A stretch of 64,000 nucleotides of DNA, taken from the NCBI RefSeq assembly GCF_947495625.1, contig NZ_CANLZW010000027.1:1-64000 (forward strand), read 5' to 3'. Made by a program: the position numbers and the translations under genes. Under the pieces are notes generated by a model. The model was not told the origin of the DNA and did no database searches. It saw only the letters and a program-made list of their open reading frames with translations. The DNA comes from an uncultured Cocleimonas sp. (lineage in GTDB: Bacteria; Pseudomonadota; Gammaproteobacteria; Thiotrichales; Thiotrichaceae). Positions within the stretch are counted from its first letter, which is position 1; the number at the start of each line of letters is the position of its first letter. Positions 56,566 through 64,000 of the stretch are shown in pieces.

Positions 56566-56609
56566 ATTTCCAGTTTAAGAATTTTTTATTAATCTGGAGA
56601 TCAAAAAAC

Positions 56610-57158
56610 ATGTCAACTTCACCACAAACAATCGCAAAATCAATGAGCTGCCTACGCCCTTTAGATGCAGAAGGTCTAAAAGAGTTAGGGGAAAAAGGTA
56701 AAGCTAACCCTCAATCAATAGTCACCCTAAAAGCCAAAACAGTCTGTGAAGGTCAGTTTCGTATGCAAACCTATGTCCGCGATCTTGAGCCAATGTTGAT
56801 TGATGAACCACCACACTTATTGGGTGAAAATAATGCCCCAAACCCATCAGAAGCCGTACTCGCTACATTGGGAGCCTGTCTTGCTGTTGGCGTACATGCA
56901 AATGCGACGGCTCAAGGCGTATCTCTTTCAAAATTAGAACTTGAATTAGAAGGCGATATAAATGTAACAGCGGTTTGGGGGACGGGAGATCTTGATGAAG
57001 CTAAAACACTAGGATTTTCTGCAGTACGCGTCAAAATTGATGCTGAAGGTGATGGGAGCAAAGAGCAAATTGATGAAATTATTTCGCACGCAAATGTATG
57101 GTCACCCGTTGCTAATACATTAAGAAATAATGTTGAAATTGAAGTGGTTCCTGCATAA
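56610..57158 (+). CDS. OsmC-family protein, one-cysteine type
   Basis: 182 residues. OsmC/Ohr fold: DEPPHLLGENNAPNPSEAVLATLGACLAVGVHANATAQG, then ISHANVWSPVANTL at the position where OsmC has its second (resolving) cysteine. The first Cys (GACLAV) is kept and the second is Ser, so hydroperoxidase chemistry by the usual two-Cys mechanism is unlikely. First gene of the operon with the flavoenzyme and rubredoxin reductase. It may bind a substrate or a thiol. Confidence 0.85.
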   Translation: MSTSPQTIAKSMSCLRPLDAEGLKELGEKGKANPQSIVTLKAKTVCEGQFRMQTYVRDLEPMLIDEPPHLLGENNAPNPSEAVLATLGACLAVGVHANATAQGVSLSKLELELEGDINVTAVWGTGDLDEAKTLGFSAVRVKIDAEGDGSKEQIDEIISHANVWSPVANTLRNNVEIEVVPA

Positions 57159-57176
57159 CAAAACTAGGAGTTTGAT

Positions 57177-58310
57177 ATGAATAGTATAGCCTCAAATCTA
57201 TTGAACACAGATACCCCCTTAGATGAACTACTTGATGCGACTCGAAAAATAGTCGATACAGATTTGAAACCCTTAACCGTAAAAATCGATTTAGAAGGTT
57301 ATTACCCCGAATCTGTAATGCGCAAATTAGGTAGTGAAGGTGTCTATAGACAGCATTTATCAGATATGCGATCCAGCGGCATACCAGACATGGGAGCAGC
57401 GATCCAGGCAATGGGTGTTGTTTCGCATGAATGTATGTCTACAGGATTTGCCATATGGTGTCAGGACACCTGTGGCTGGTATATTCAAAATGCTGCTAAT
57501 TCAACCGTTCGAGACAATTGGTTAGGCAAAGTATCGAGTGGAAACGTTTTAGGTGGAACCGGCATGTCTAATACCATGAAAGCATTTGCTGGCATTGAAG
57601 ATTTACGCCTAAAAGGAAAAAGAGTTGATGGCGGTTACATTGTTAATGGCAATCTTCCCTGGGTCTCCAACTTAGGAAAAGATCACGTTTTTGGCACTCT
57701 TTTTGAACTTGAAGGACGCCTAGGTGGTTCCGTAATGGCACTTGTGGATTGTAATGCAGAAGGTTTTGAGCTTCGATTATCAGCCCATTTCGTAGCACTT
57801 GAAGGGACACGAACATTCGCTTGTATTTTTAAAGATGTATTTATCCCAGATGAGATGATCATTGATGATGATGGTGCTGCGTTTTTAAGAAGATCACGCA
57901 CTGGCATCGTTCTTTTACAGTTCGGCATGGGAATTGGAAATATACAATCCTGTATCGATATTTGCAGATCTGTTGAACCGTTACTGGGTCATGTGAATGG
58001 CTATCTTGATGATAGACCTGATGAATTACAAGAAGAGTTAGATGACGCCGTAGAAGCGGCTTTAATTCTTGCTGAAGAACCTTATGAGACTGACGATGAT
58101 TACTTCCGTGAGGTGTTGCAGCTTCGCTTGACTGCTGGTGAGCTTGCTCTTAAGGCCTCACAGTCCGCTATGCTTCACACCGGGGCACAAGGTTATCTTC
58201 AGACAGCCCCTGCACAGCGTAAATTACGTGAGTCTTATTTTGTTGCGATTGTAACGCCTGCAATAAAGCACTTGAGGAAAGAGCTCGATACTTTGGCGCA
58301 AGCCGCTTAG
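57177..58310 (+). CDS. Acyl-CoA-dehydrogenase-fold flavoprotein, possible monooxygenase
   Basis: 377 residues with the acyl-CoA dehydrogenase fold: [53 protein letters not shown], and C-terminal [20 protein letters not shown]. The usual catalytic Glu region and YEGT motif near the C-terminus are not evident, a feature shared by DszC/SfnB-type flavin monooxygenases. Next to a rubredoxin-reductase fusion that could supply electrons. Substrate unknown; possibly an organosulfur or nitrogen compound. Confidence 0.8.
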   Translation: MNSIASNLLNTDTPLDELLDATRKIVDTDLKPLTVKIDLEGYYPESVMRKLGSEGVYRQHLSDMRSSGIPDMGAAIQAMGVVSHECMSTGFAIWCQDTCGWYIQNAANSTVRDNWLGKVSSGNVLGGTGMSNTMKAFAGIEDLRLKGKRVDGGYIVNGNLPWVSNLGKDHVFGTLFELEGRLGGSVMALVDCNAEGFELRLSAHFVALEGTRTFACIFKDVFIPDEMIIDDDGAAFLRRSRTGIVLLQFGMGIGNIQSCIDICRSVEPLLGHVNGYLDDRPDELQEELDDAVEAALILAEEPYETDDDYFREVLQLRLTAGELALKASQSAMLHTGAQGYLQTAPAQRKLRESYFVAIVTPAIKHLRKELDTLAQAA

Positions 58311-58326
58311 AAAAAATAATACGAAG

Positions 58327-58350
58327 GTACTGTGAAACACTTTTCAGTAC
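58327..58350 (+). promoter_or_regulatory. Hairpin between flavoenzyme and rubredoxin-reductase genes
   Basis: GTACTG/CAGTAC arms, 12-base loop, in the 95-base gap. It may modulate expression of the last gene rather than end the operon, since a GGAG precedes its start. Confidence 0.4.
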
Positions 58351-58405
58351 GTTACGATTTGATGATGTTATCGCTAAATTACAGGAAGTACCCGGAGACT
58401 TAAGA

Positions 58406-59788
58406 ATGAGTACGGAAGAATTTCAACGTTACGTATGTGACGCATGTGGATTTATTTATGATGAAGCTAAAGGAGACCCTGATTCTGGACTAATCCCAGG
58501 CACGCGATATATTGATATACCAGAAGATTGGGAGTGCCCTTTATGTGGCTTAACTAAAAGTGATCTTCGTCTTTTACCTGAAGTAGCGGCACTCCCTCAA
58601 ATAAATCGAACTTCTTCACGATCACAAAAAATCAATAAAGGCAGTGAATACACTACTGTTATTGTGGGTGCAGGTATTGCAGGCTGGTCAGTAGCGGAAG
58701 CTTTACGAAGGCGAGACCCAGAAAGACCCATTCTCTTAGTTAGCGCATGTAAAGGTTATGTTTACCCAAAACCTGCAATTTCATTGGCATTGAGTCAGGG
58801 TAAAAAAGCAGAAGATTTGATCAGTATGGATGCCGAAGCAAAAGCACTCGAACTTGGTATTGATGTGCGTACAGAAACCCGAATTATGCGTGTTGATACC
58901 AACAAGAAACGATTAGTAACAGTTAAAGGTGGAATCGAATACGATAAACTCATATTGGCAATGGGCGCTCATCAAAAAGAATTGCCAATTACAGGGGATG
59001 CGGCAAGTAATATTTTAAGTGTCAATGACTTACAAACGTATAAGAAACTCTGTGAAAAATTGGAAAATGAGATTAAACACATCACAATTCTTGGTGCTGG
59101 TCTTATTGGGTGTGAATTTGCAGACGATATAACTAAGGCAGGTTACAAAGTCACTGTTATTGATCCACAACAACAACCTCTTTCTGCTTTACTGCCTGAA
59201 GCTATGAGCAACGAACTTGTACAGAAGTTAAGTAATAATGGCGTTGAATGGAAATTTGGCGCTACGCTTGATAGCTTGAATAATGACGTTGATGGCGCTT
59301 ATGTTGCAAGATTATCAGACGATAGCATTTTAAAAACTGATCTTGTCTTGTCAGCTGCCGGTCTGGTTGCAAATACCAAGCTAGCAACAAAGATGGGCTT
59401 AAAAACCGACAACGGAATTTGTGTAAATGATGATATGCAAACAAGTAACCCTGATATTTATGCAATAGGAGACTGCGCATCTTTAGAAGGAGAAATTTTT
59501 GCCTTTATCGAGCCTATTAAACGTCAAGCTGAGACAATCTCTGCAGATATAACTGGTATACATGAAAAATTCATGCCATTACCACCATTGGTAAAAGTAA
59601 AAACACCTTCGCTTCCGCTAAGTATTTGTCGACCAGCTGGGGCAAACGATATTGAATGGAGTACGGTTTCTGAGCAAACTAAAGGTGGGTATTTTGAACT
59701 TCGTGACGGTGAAAATATGATAGGGTTTGCATTAAGTGGCGATTTGGCATCAGGAGCAGGTTCTATCTATAAACAACTGAGTCACTGA
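58406..59788 (+). CDS. Rubredoxin-NAD(P)H/FAD reductase fusion
   Basis: 460 residues. Rubredoxin domain at 8-55 with Cys11-x2-Cys14 and Cys44-x2-Cys47 ([20 protein letters not shown]), then a pyridine-nucleotide disulfide oxidoreductase: FAD motif [22 protein letters not shown] motif [16 protein letters not shown], and [13 protein letters not shown]. It should take electrons from NADH and deliver them via rubredoxin to an oxygenase or oxidase, likely the adjacent flavoprotein or a partner. Last gene of the sigma-54 operon. Confidence 0.93.
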   Translation: MSTEEFQRYVCDACGFIYDEAKGDPDSGLIPGTRYIDIPEDWECPLCGLTKSDLRLLPEVAALPQINRTSSRSQKINKGSEYTTVIVGAGIAGWSVAEALRRRDPERPILLVSACKGYVYPKPAISLALSQGKKAEDLISMDAEAKALELGIDVRTETRIMRVDTNKKRLVTVKGGIEYDKLILAMGAHQKELPITGDAASNILSVNDLQTYKKLCEKLENEIKHITILGAGLIGCEFADDITKAGYKVTVIDPQQQPLSALLPEAMSNELVQKLSNNGVEWKFGATLDSLNNDVDGAYVARLSDDSILKTDLVLSAAGLVANTKLATKMGLKTDNGICVNDDMQTSNPDIYAIGDCASLEGEIFAFIEPIKRQAETISADITGIHEKFMPLPPLVKVKTPSLPLSICRPAGANDIEWSTVSEQTKGGYFELRDGENMIGFALSGDLASGAGSIYKQLSH

Positions 59789-59808
59789 GTCTTAAAATAG
59801 CTAAATGT

Positions 59809-61023
59809 CTATTTTTTTACTGTGCCCCAAATGGCATAAACAGGATCAGACGTTTTTATTTCCTCAAAGTACTGATCATCCTCAGGCCTTGGTAAACCGC
59901 GTTTGGAATAGGTATTTAGTTCACTAAATAATCCAGAGTCGCTAAAGTACTCCAATACCAGTTGCATTCTCTCGAATGGGTGGAGTTGCGACCAAAGTGT
60001 AATTGCTTTCGTAGGAAACCAGCGCTCAGAAAATGTCACCACAAACTTCCCACCTGGTTTAATAACGCGCGCGGCTTCTGTCATGATTTTAAGTGGATAG
60101 GTTAAATATTCGATAGAGGCAGTGCAGATTGCTGCATCGAAATGATCATCTGCATAAGGCAGTATCTGATGCAGATTTAAATCCTGGACTGTAAAATCAT
60201 TGAGTTGCTTATTCGCTTCTAGCTCCTGTTGATTCATCCCCAGACCAGTCACATGGCTTAATGAAAGATCATCGCTCAGATGTGAGTTCCAACTACTCAT
60301 TAAATCGAGTACTTTGGCGTTTTTATCCAGTAGTTTTGAATACAACTGAGTAATTTCAGAAGTCGCGGTAGCATCCAAATGATGAACCATACGAGGCTCT
60401 TTATAAAAAGTAGCATCTTCTGCTTCATCTTCACGTTTAAAAGGATAATCGGAAAAGTAAGAAGCCCTGCCAAATTCAAACGGCACCTGCATACCCGGGC
60501 CTCTATTAGCCACTATTTGACCTATGTGCTTTTTTCTTGTTTCTTCCTGATCTTCTGTATTTTTAGGCTCTAACCATTCAATAATAGTTGCGGACAAGGT
60601 CAAAAAATATTTTGCCAACGGATGATTGCAGTCACCTGTCATATTGTCGCCTTCCATAGACATTATGCGAAAGGGTTTAAAATCACGGGGATCAGTTCCA
60701 AGTCCCTTACTAGCAACGGCACTTGGAAAATAACGGTATAACATAGGAATAATATTTTGGCCTCGAAAGCCTTTATCAAAATCTTTAGCAGCAAAGGTTT
60801 TAACTTTGGCAGGGTCAAAACTCATCCTCAATAAAGCATTCGCTGGAAAGGTTTCTGTGTAACTTTCACCTACGGCTAACTCAGCTAGATTTTCAGAAAA
60901 TCCAGTAGGAAAAACATCTTTTTCCAGATCTATATCTTCCGCATGAAAAACATCGCAATGCTCAGCACTGGCACTTACCCAACTTAATGAGAAATCTATT
61001 TTCGCGCGGGTATTTTTTGTCAT
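59809..61023 (-). CDS. Methyltransferase with FKBP-like N-terminal region
   Basis: 404 residues. The C-terminal half is a class I SAM methyltransferase: AKVLDLMSSWNSHL, HFDAAICTASIEYLTYP, ARVIKPGGKFVVTFS. Before it, ESYTETFPANALL and DCNHPLAKYFLTLSATIIEW resemble the two ends of a FKBP/SlyD-type domain (NHPLAG...L), with an insert between them. Such a fusion is unusual and the substrate is unknown. It starts downstream of nothing on its strand and is convergent with the reductase gene. Confidence 0.7.
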   Translation of the reverse strand: MTKNTRAKIDFSLSWVSASAEHCDVFHAEDIDLEKDVFPTGFSENLAELAVGESYTETFPANALLRMSFDPAKVKTFAAKDFDKGFRGQNIIPMLYRYFPSAVASKGLGTDPRDFKPFRIMSMEGDNMTGDCNHPLAKYFLTLSATIIEWLEPKNTEDQEETRKKHIGQIVANRGPGMQVPFEFGRASYFSDYPFKREDEAEDATFYKEPRMVHHLDATATSEITQLYSKLLDKNAKVLDLMSSWNSHLSDDLSLSHVTGLGMNQQELEANKQLNDFTVQDLNLHQILPYADDHFDAAICTASIEYLTYPLKIMTEAARVIKPGGKFVVTFSERWFPTKAITLWSQLHPFERMQLVLEYFSDSGLFSELNTYSKRGLPRPEDDQYFEEIKTSDPVYAIWGTVKK

Positions 61024-61111
61024 CTGAAAGCTGTCTTTGAAGTTTATTGATATGTCGAAAAGAGCCAGAAACTCATCGATACATTGTTACAATATATACT
61101 AGGAATTATCT

Positions 61112-61693
61112 TTATTTGATATATTTTTCTGGAACCTGGTAAACCAGATTATGTACTTTGTAATCTGTTAATTTACTGCGATGTTCCTTTTTACGATCAG
61201 CAAAATAACACTGTAAGGTTTGGGTAATGACATTAAACGCCATCTCAGACCATGGGATATCTTCCTCATCAAACAATGCTGTTTCCAGACTTTCGATGCC
61301 GGGCGAAAAACTATCTCCAACAATATCGCCCTTGAAAATCATATAGACTTGATTGATTTGCGGCATGCTCATCACCGAATAAAGCCTCAGATCATCGAGC
61401 TCAACATTTGCTTCTTCCTGTGATTCTCGCAGTGCAGCTTCTTCTACTGTTTCACCGTTTTCCATGAAGCCAGCAGGCAAGGTCCACAAACCATAACGTG
61501 GTTCAATGGCTCGTTTGCAAAGTAAGACTTTTTCTCTGCCGTCATCGCCCATAATTAATGGCAGTGTACCGGCAACGATATTAGGATTTTGATAATGAAT
61601 TGTCTCGCAGGAAACGCAGACAAAACGAAGTCGGTTATCGTTATCAGGAATTGCCTGTTCTACTTTTTCGCCACACTGATTGCAGTACTTCAT
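61112..61693 (-). CDS. Nudix hydrolase with zinc-ribbon N-terminus
   Basis: 193 residues. Zinc ribbon YCNQCGEK ... RFVCVSCETIHYQNP, then Nudix box GFMENGETVEEAALRESQEE (canonical G-x5-E-x7-RE-x2-EE). Related to NADH pyrophosphatase NudC-like and ADP-ribose pyrophosphatases; the specificity residues do not allow a choice. Monocistronic. Confidence 0.9.
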   Translation of the reverse strand: MKYCNQCGEKVEQAIPDNDNRLRFVCVSCETIHYQNPNIVAGTLPLIMGDDGREKVLLCKRAIEPRYGLWTLPAGFMENGETVEEAALRESQEEANVELDDLRLYSVMSMPQINQVYMIFKGDIVGDSFSPGIESLETALFDEEDIPWSEMAFNVITQTLQCYFADRKKEHRSKLTDYKVHNLVYQVPEKYIK

Positions 61694-61879
61694 CCGTCAA
61701 TTAACCTCAATGGAATTTATCAGCAGAATAACGAGACTTGAGGAGAAATTGCAAATTTCCTGTTAACTTCTTGCTAAAATTTTATTGTAGCACAGCGAAT
61801 TTTAGCGACCTTGTATTTAGATTCGTTTTTCAAGCAAAGACTTCAATACTACTAACGATTAGCAGGGAATAGATTCATT

Positions 61880-61911
61880 TAAGTCACCCCCCTACTTATA
61901 GGCGTTTTTTT
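61880..61911 (+). repeat. Dispersed repeat, copy 15
   Basis: AAGTCACCCCCCTACTTATA then GGCG and T-run. Overlaps the last bases of the DUF4124 gene, encoding its stop. Confidence 0.85.
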
Positions 61912-62536
61912 ATTGATTCGGGTTTGCGTTAACCACGTTAGTATTTGCAGTAGCATTTTGGGTGACTGGTTTTTTATTAAATAGTTTTGATACACGCAGA
62001 ACCGTAAAGCTGACCGATTGGCTCTTCAATACTTTACCTGTCTTATCCATTACTTTAACGCTTACTGTGTGCTCGCCGCGCGCTAGATTACTGAAATTCT
62101 GGGTACGAGAACTACCCTTAGCCACTTCTTTGCCGTCGATAGAGAAAGAAATAACATGGCCCGCTTTAAGTTTTGGTTTAAGGCTGATTATTGCAGATAC
62201 ATCGCCATCATTTGCGCGAATAGGTTGATTAGCCTTTGGCGCAATAAATGTTAAAGATGTGTAAGCTCCAGCAGTTGCTTTCGGAGTTGCTTGCTGCTGA
62301 TAGGGATCAGCTTCTTTTGGAAAACTCACAGGCTTCCATTGCTCACCATAGTTTTCAATCACGGTTAGTTTTGGCATATCCATCTGTTGTGCCTTAGCAT
62401 TTGCCGGCGGTCGGTCACCATATTGTATGTTGCCGCGAGCGTCTTTCCACTTATAAAAGCCTTCTGCCATTGCAGAAGATGTGAAAGTTGCGAAAGCACA
62501 TGAAAGAATAAGTAGCCAATGTGATAAGGTTTTCAT
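61910..62536 (-). CDS. DUF4124 domain periplasmic protein
   Basis: 208 residues from ATG 62536 (AAGGT upstream). Signal peptide ends near SSAMA; DUF4124 segment EGFYKWKDARGNIQYGDRPP follows, then a C-terminal beta-rich Ig-like region (VSAIISLKPKLKAGHVISFSIDG, GEHTVSVKVMD). Typical of gammaproteobacterial envelope proteins of unknown role. A dispersed repeat sits at its stop. Confidence 0.85.
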   Translation of the reverse strand: MKTLSHWLLILSCAFATFTSSAMAEGFYKWKDARGNIQYGDRPPANAKAQQMDMPKLTVIENYGEQWKPVSFPKEADPYQQQATPKATAGAYTSLTFIAPKANQPIRANDGDVSAIISLKPKLKAGHVISFSIDGKEVAKGSSRTQNFSNLARGEHTVSVKVMDKTGKVLKSQSVSFTVLRVSKLFNKKPVTQNATANTNVVNANPNQ

Positions 62537-62711
62537 CTGTTTTACCTTGAAAAACATGAATTTGGCTTGATTATAACAAAATAGAGAGCGGTATTAGAAA
62601 AATTCCGATAACCGCGCAATGATCTAACATTATCGTGCATCATCGTTACTTAGATGACTGATAGCTCTTAAAAACTGATTAGCAATAAATGACTAAACCA
62701 AAGGAACAAAA

Positions 62712-63074
62712 ATGAGTAATGATTTACTACCGCAGACCCCAGAAGATCGCAAATGGGCTAGCGCTATGCATGCGGCAGCTTTAATCGGTTTATTATTAGC
62801 CCCTGGTTTGGTGCTTGGCCCATTGATAGTATGGTTTCTAAAAAAGGGTGACAGCGAATACCTCTATGAACAAGGCAAAAAAGCGATCAATTTTCAGCTC
62901 ACTATATTGCTTATAGTGTTTGTTTTCGCATTGTTATCAGCCATTATCAAACCACTGCTCGCGATCGCTTTTATGACAGGAATAGGCGGCATTATTTTTG
63001 CTGCGATGGCAGCATTTTCTGTATACAAAGATGGTGATTTTCAATACCCATTCTCACTTTCAATTATAAAATAA
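62712..63074 (+). CDS. DUF4870 membrane protein
   Basis: 120 residues, three helices. WASAMHAAALIGLLLAPGLVLGPLIVWFLKK and YEQGKKAINFQLTILLI are the DUF4870 pattern. Function unknown. First of three small genes on this strand; AAGGAAC upstream. Confidence 0.85.
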   Translation: MSNDLLPQTPEDRKWASAMHAAALIGLLLAPGLVLGPLIVWFLKKGDSEYLYEQGKKAINFQLTILLIVFVFALLSAIIKPLLAIAFMTGIGGIIFAAMAAFSVYKDGDFQYPFSLSIIK

Positions 63075-63109
63075 GACACAAATTACTGACATAAAGAGGC
63101 GCACCCTGC

Positions 63110-63358
63110 ATGAGTGAGATTACCTTTTCATCTGAAGAAAAATCTGAAATCATCCAGAAGGTGCAAAAATACTTCAACCAAGAACTGGATCAAGAAATCG
63201 GCAGTTTTGATGCTGAATTCTTAATCGATTTTTTTGCTAAAGAGGTCGGACCTTACTTTTACAACCGCGGTCTATACGACGCTCAGCAACTTGTTACCGA
63301 GAGGGTAGAAGAAATCGGATACCTCATTCAGGAATTAGAAAAAACGACCAAACTCTAG
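63110..63358 (+). CDS. DUF2164 family protein
   Basis: 82 residues. FSSEEKSEIIQKVQKYFNQELDQEIGSFDAEFLIDFFAKEVGPYFYNRGLYDA is the DUF2164 pattern. Soluble, unknown function. 35 bases after the DUF4870 stop, so possibly in the same operon. Confidence 0.85.
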   Translation: MSEITFSSEEKSEIIQKVQKYFNQELDQEIGSFDAEFLIDFFAKEVGPYFYNRGLYDAQQLVTERVEEIGYLIQELEKTTKL

Positions 63359-63439
63359 TAGCCTCTACACTAATCACCAAACTCATAAAGTTTAGTCACT
63401 TAAAATTAAGAGTTTCGTTATCCAACCTAAGGAACCAAT

Positions 63440-63835
63440 ATGAATCTAAGCTTTAACTTAGAAGATGCCAGTCAGGTCGCCATTGGATCTTTTGCCTTAG
63501 CGGTACCTATTTCATTCTCTGAAGAAGCCTGGAGAATCGGTGAAAAGTTGCCCTTATCAAATCTTTTATTAGTGTTCGTTTTATCAATAGCATTCTTAAG
63601 CTTTTTCGCTTACGGAAGTGTGTTCCAGTCAAACATCAAATATAGAGTTCCGGTATTTGTTATACGCATTATTATCGCTTATTTGATAGCAGCGTTTGTG
63701 GTCGCACTGGTGTTGTCATCGCTCGACAAATTTCCATTACTGACAGAACCAAACATCGCATTAAGACGTCTGATAGTCATAACCATGCCGGCATCTATGG
63801 GCGCTATAATTGTGGATAGTTTCGACAAAGAGTAA
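63440..63835 (+). CDS. DUF2391-like integral membrane protein
   Basis: 131 residues, four predicted helices. QVAIGSFALAVPISFSEEAWRIGEKLP and ALRRLIVITMPASMGAIIVDSFDKE suggest the DUF2391 family. Function unknown. AAGGAACC before the start. Confidence 0.7.
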   Translation: MNLSFNLEDASQVAIGSFALAVPISFSEEAWRIGEKLPLSNLLLVFVLSIAFLSFFAYGSVFQSNIKYRVPVFVIRIIIAYLIAAFVVALVLSSLDKFPLLTEPNIALRRLIVITMPASMGAIIVDSFDKE

Positions 63836-63927
63836 GTGAAAATTAGGTCGCAACTGCATGTATAAATAGCGTGACCACTCTGTAAAGTTAGCGTTAGTCA
63901 TTTCAAACGACGAAATGAAAAATCACC

Positions 63928-63985
63928 TCGCAAAGCATAAATTCTATTTACGTTTTCAAATTGCAAAAACGTAATATCATTCAAA
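63928..63985. repeat. 58-base repeat with internal palindrome, copy B
   Basis: Second copy of the 58-base repeat at 9876, in the same orientation; only the four central bases differ (AAAC against TTGC). Near the window end, so its right context is only partly visible. Confidence 0.85.
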
Positions 63986-64000
63986 AGATACTCTGTTCGC

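Overview
The window is 64 kb of an AT-rich (about 40% GC by eye) gammaproteobacterial chromosome. It is probably from a marine-type, facultatively sulfur-oxidising organism. The evidence is gammaproteobacterial housekeeping genes (ftsY, rsmD, glyQS, fadBA, a yfeX-type DyP peroxidase) together with flavocytochrome c sulfide dehydrogenase (fccAB), a ba3-type oxidase and a multihaem respiratory cluster. No rRNA, tRNA, CRISPR array, prophage or complete IS element was found.

Layout. 0.2-9.8 kb: a TPR regulator-like gene, ftsY divergent from two M16 peptidase genes and rsmD, a PP-loop thiolase-like enzyme and a YdcF-like protein. 10-11.5 kb: an ArsR/SRPBCC/DUF899 operon with two visible operators. 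11.6-15.7 kb: fadBA and a thioesterase. 15.8-19.6 kb: Lrp regulator, ornithine cyclodeaminase, CtlX citrulline hydrolase and an acetylpolyamine deacetylase. 19.9-22.9 kb: glyQS. 23-31.5 kb: small stress genes (entericidin, SseB, DyP, MsrA, two DUF302 proteins, a DksA-like zinc finger, a rhodanese), a Crp/Fnr regulator, and PsiE coupled to a Pycsar-effector-like membrane protein. 31.6-40.8 kb: a CcoI-type copper ATPase, ba3 oxidase with cytochrome c, fccAB and a second Crp/Fnr regulator. 41.1-46.8 kb: octahaem HAO-family cytochrome, TPR protein, NlpE-like lipoprotein, two cytochrome b subunits and a DsrK/HdrD-like iron-sulfur protein. 46.9-49.7 kb: a CpxP/CpxA/CpxR-like system. 49.9-59.8 kb: a sigma-54 island holding rhodanese, cyanase, an ABC importer, a NifA-like activator, OsmC, an acyl-CoA-dehydrogenase-like flavoenzyme and a rubredoxin-reductase fusion. 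59.8-64 kb: a FKBP-like/methyltransferase fusion, a Nudix hydrolase and small DUF proteins.

Three regulatory or structural layers stand out. (1) The sigma-54 island has three consensus -24/-12 promoters and two matching inverted-repeat activator sites. The sites lie exactly the same distance (77.5 bp) from two of the promoters, and one site sits between divergent promoters. (2) A 5-4-5 palindrome, YTAAY-N4-RTTAR, lies upstream of the oxidase, sulfide dehydrogenase, HAO, PsiE and DUF302 genes. Two Crp/Fnr paralogues with non-canonical recognition helices are encoded nearby, so an electron-transport regulon is likely. (3) A short dispersed repeat (core CACCCCCC-TACTTT followed by a T-run) occurs about 16 times, mostly at gene ends. 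It also occurs inside coding sequence: an in-frame insertion in the copper ATPase, a second copy in the same gene, and a probable copy in glyS.
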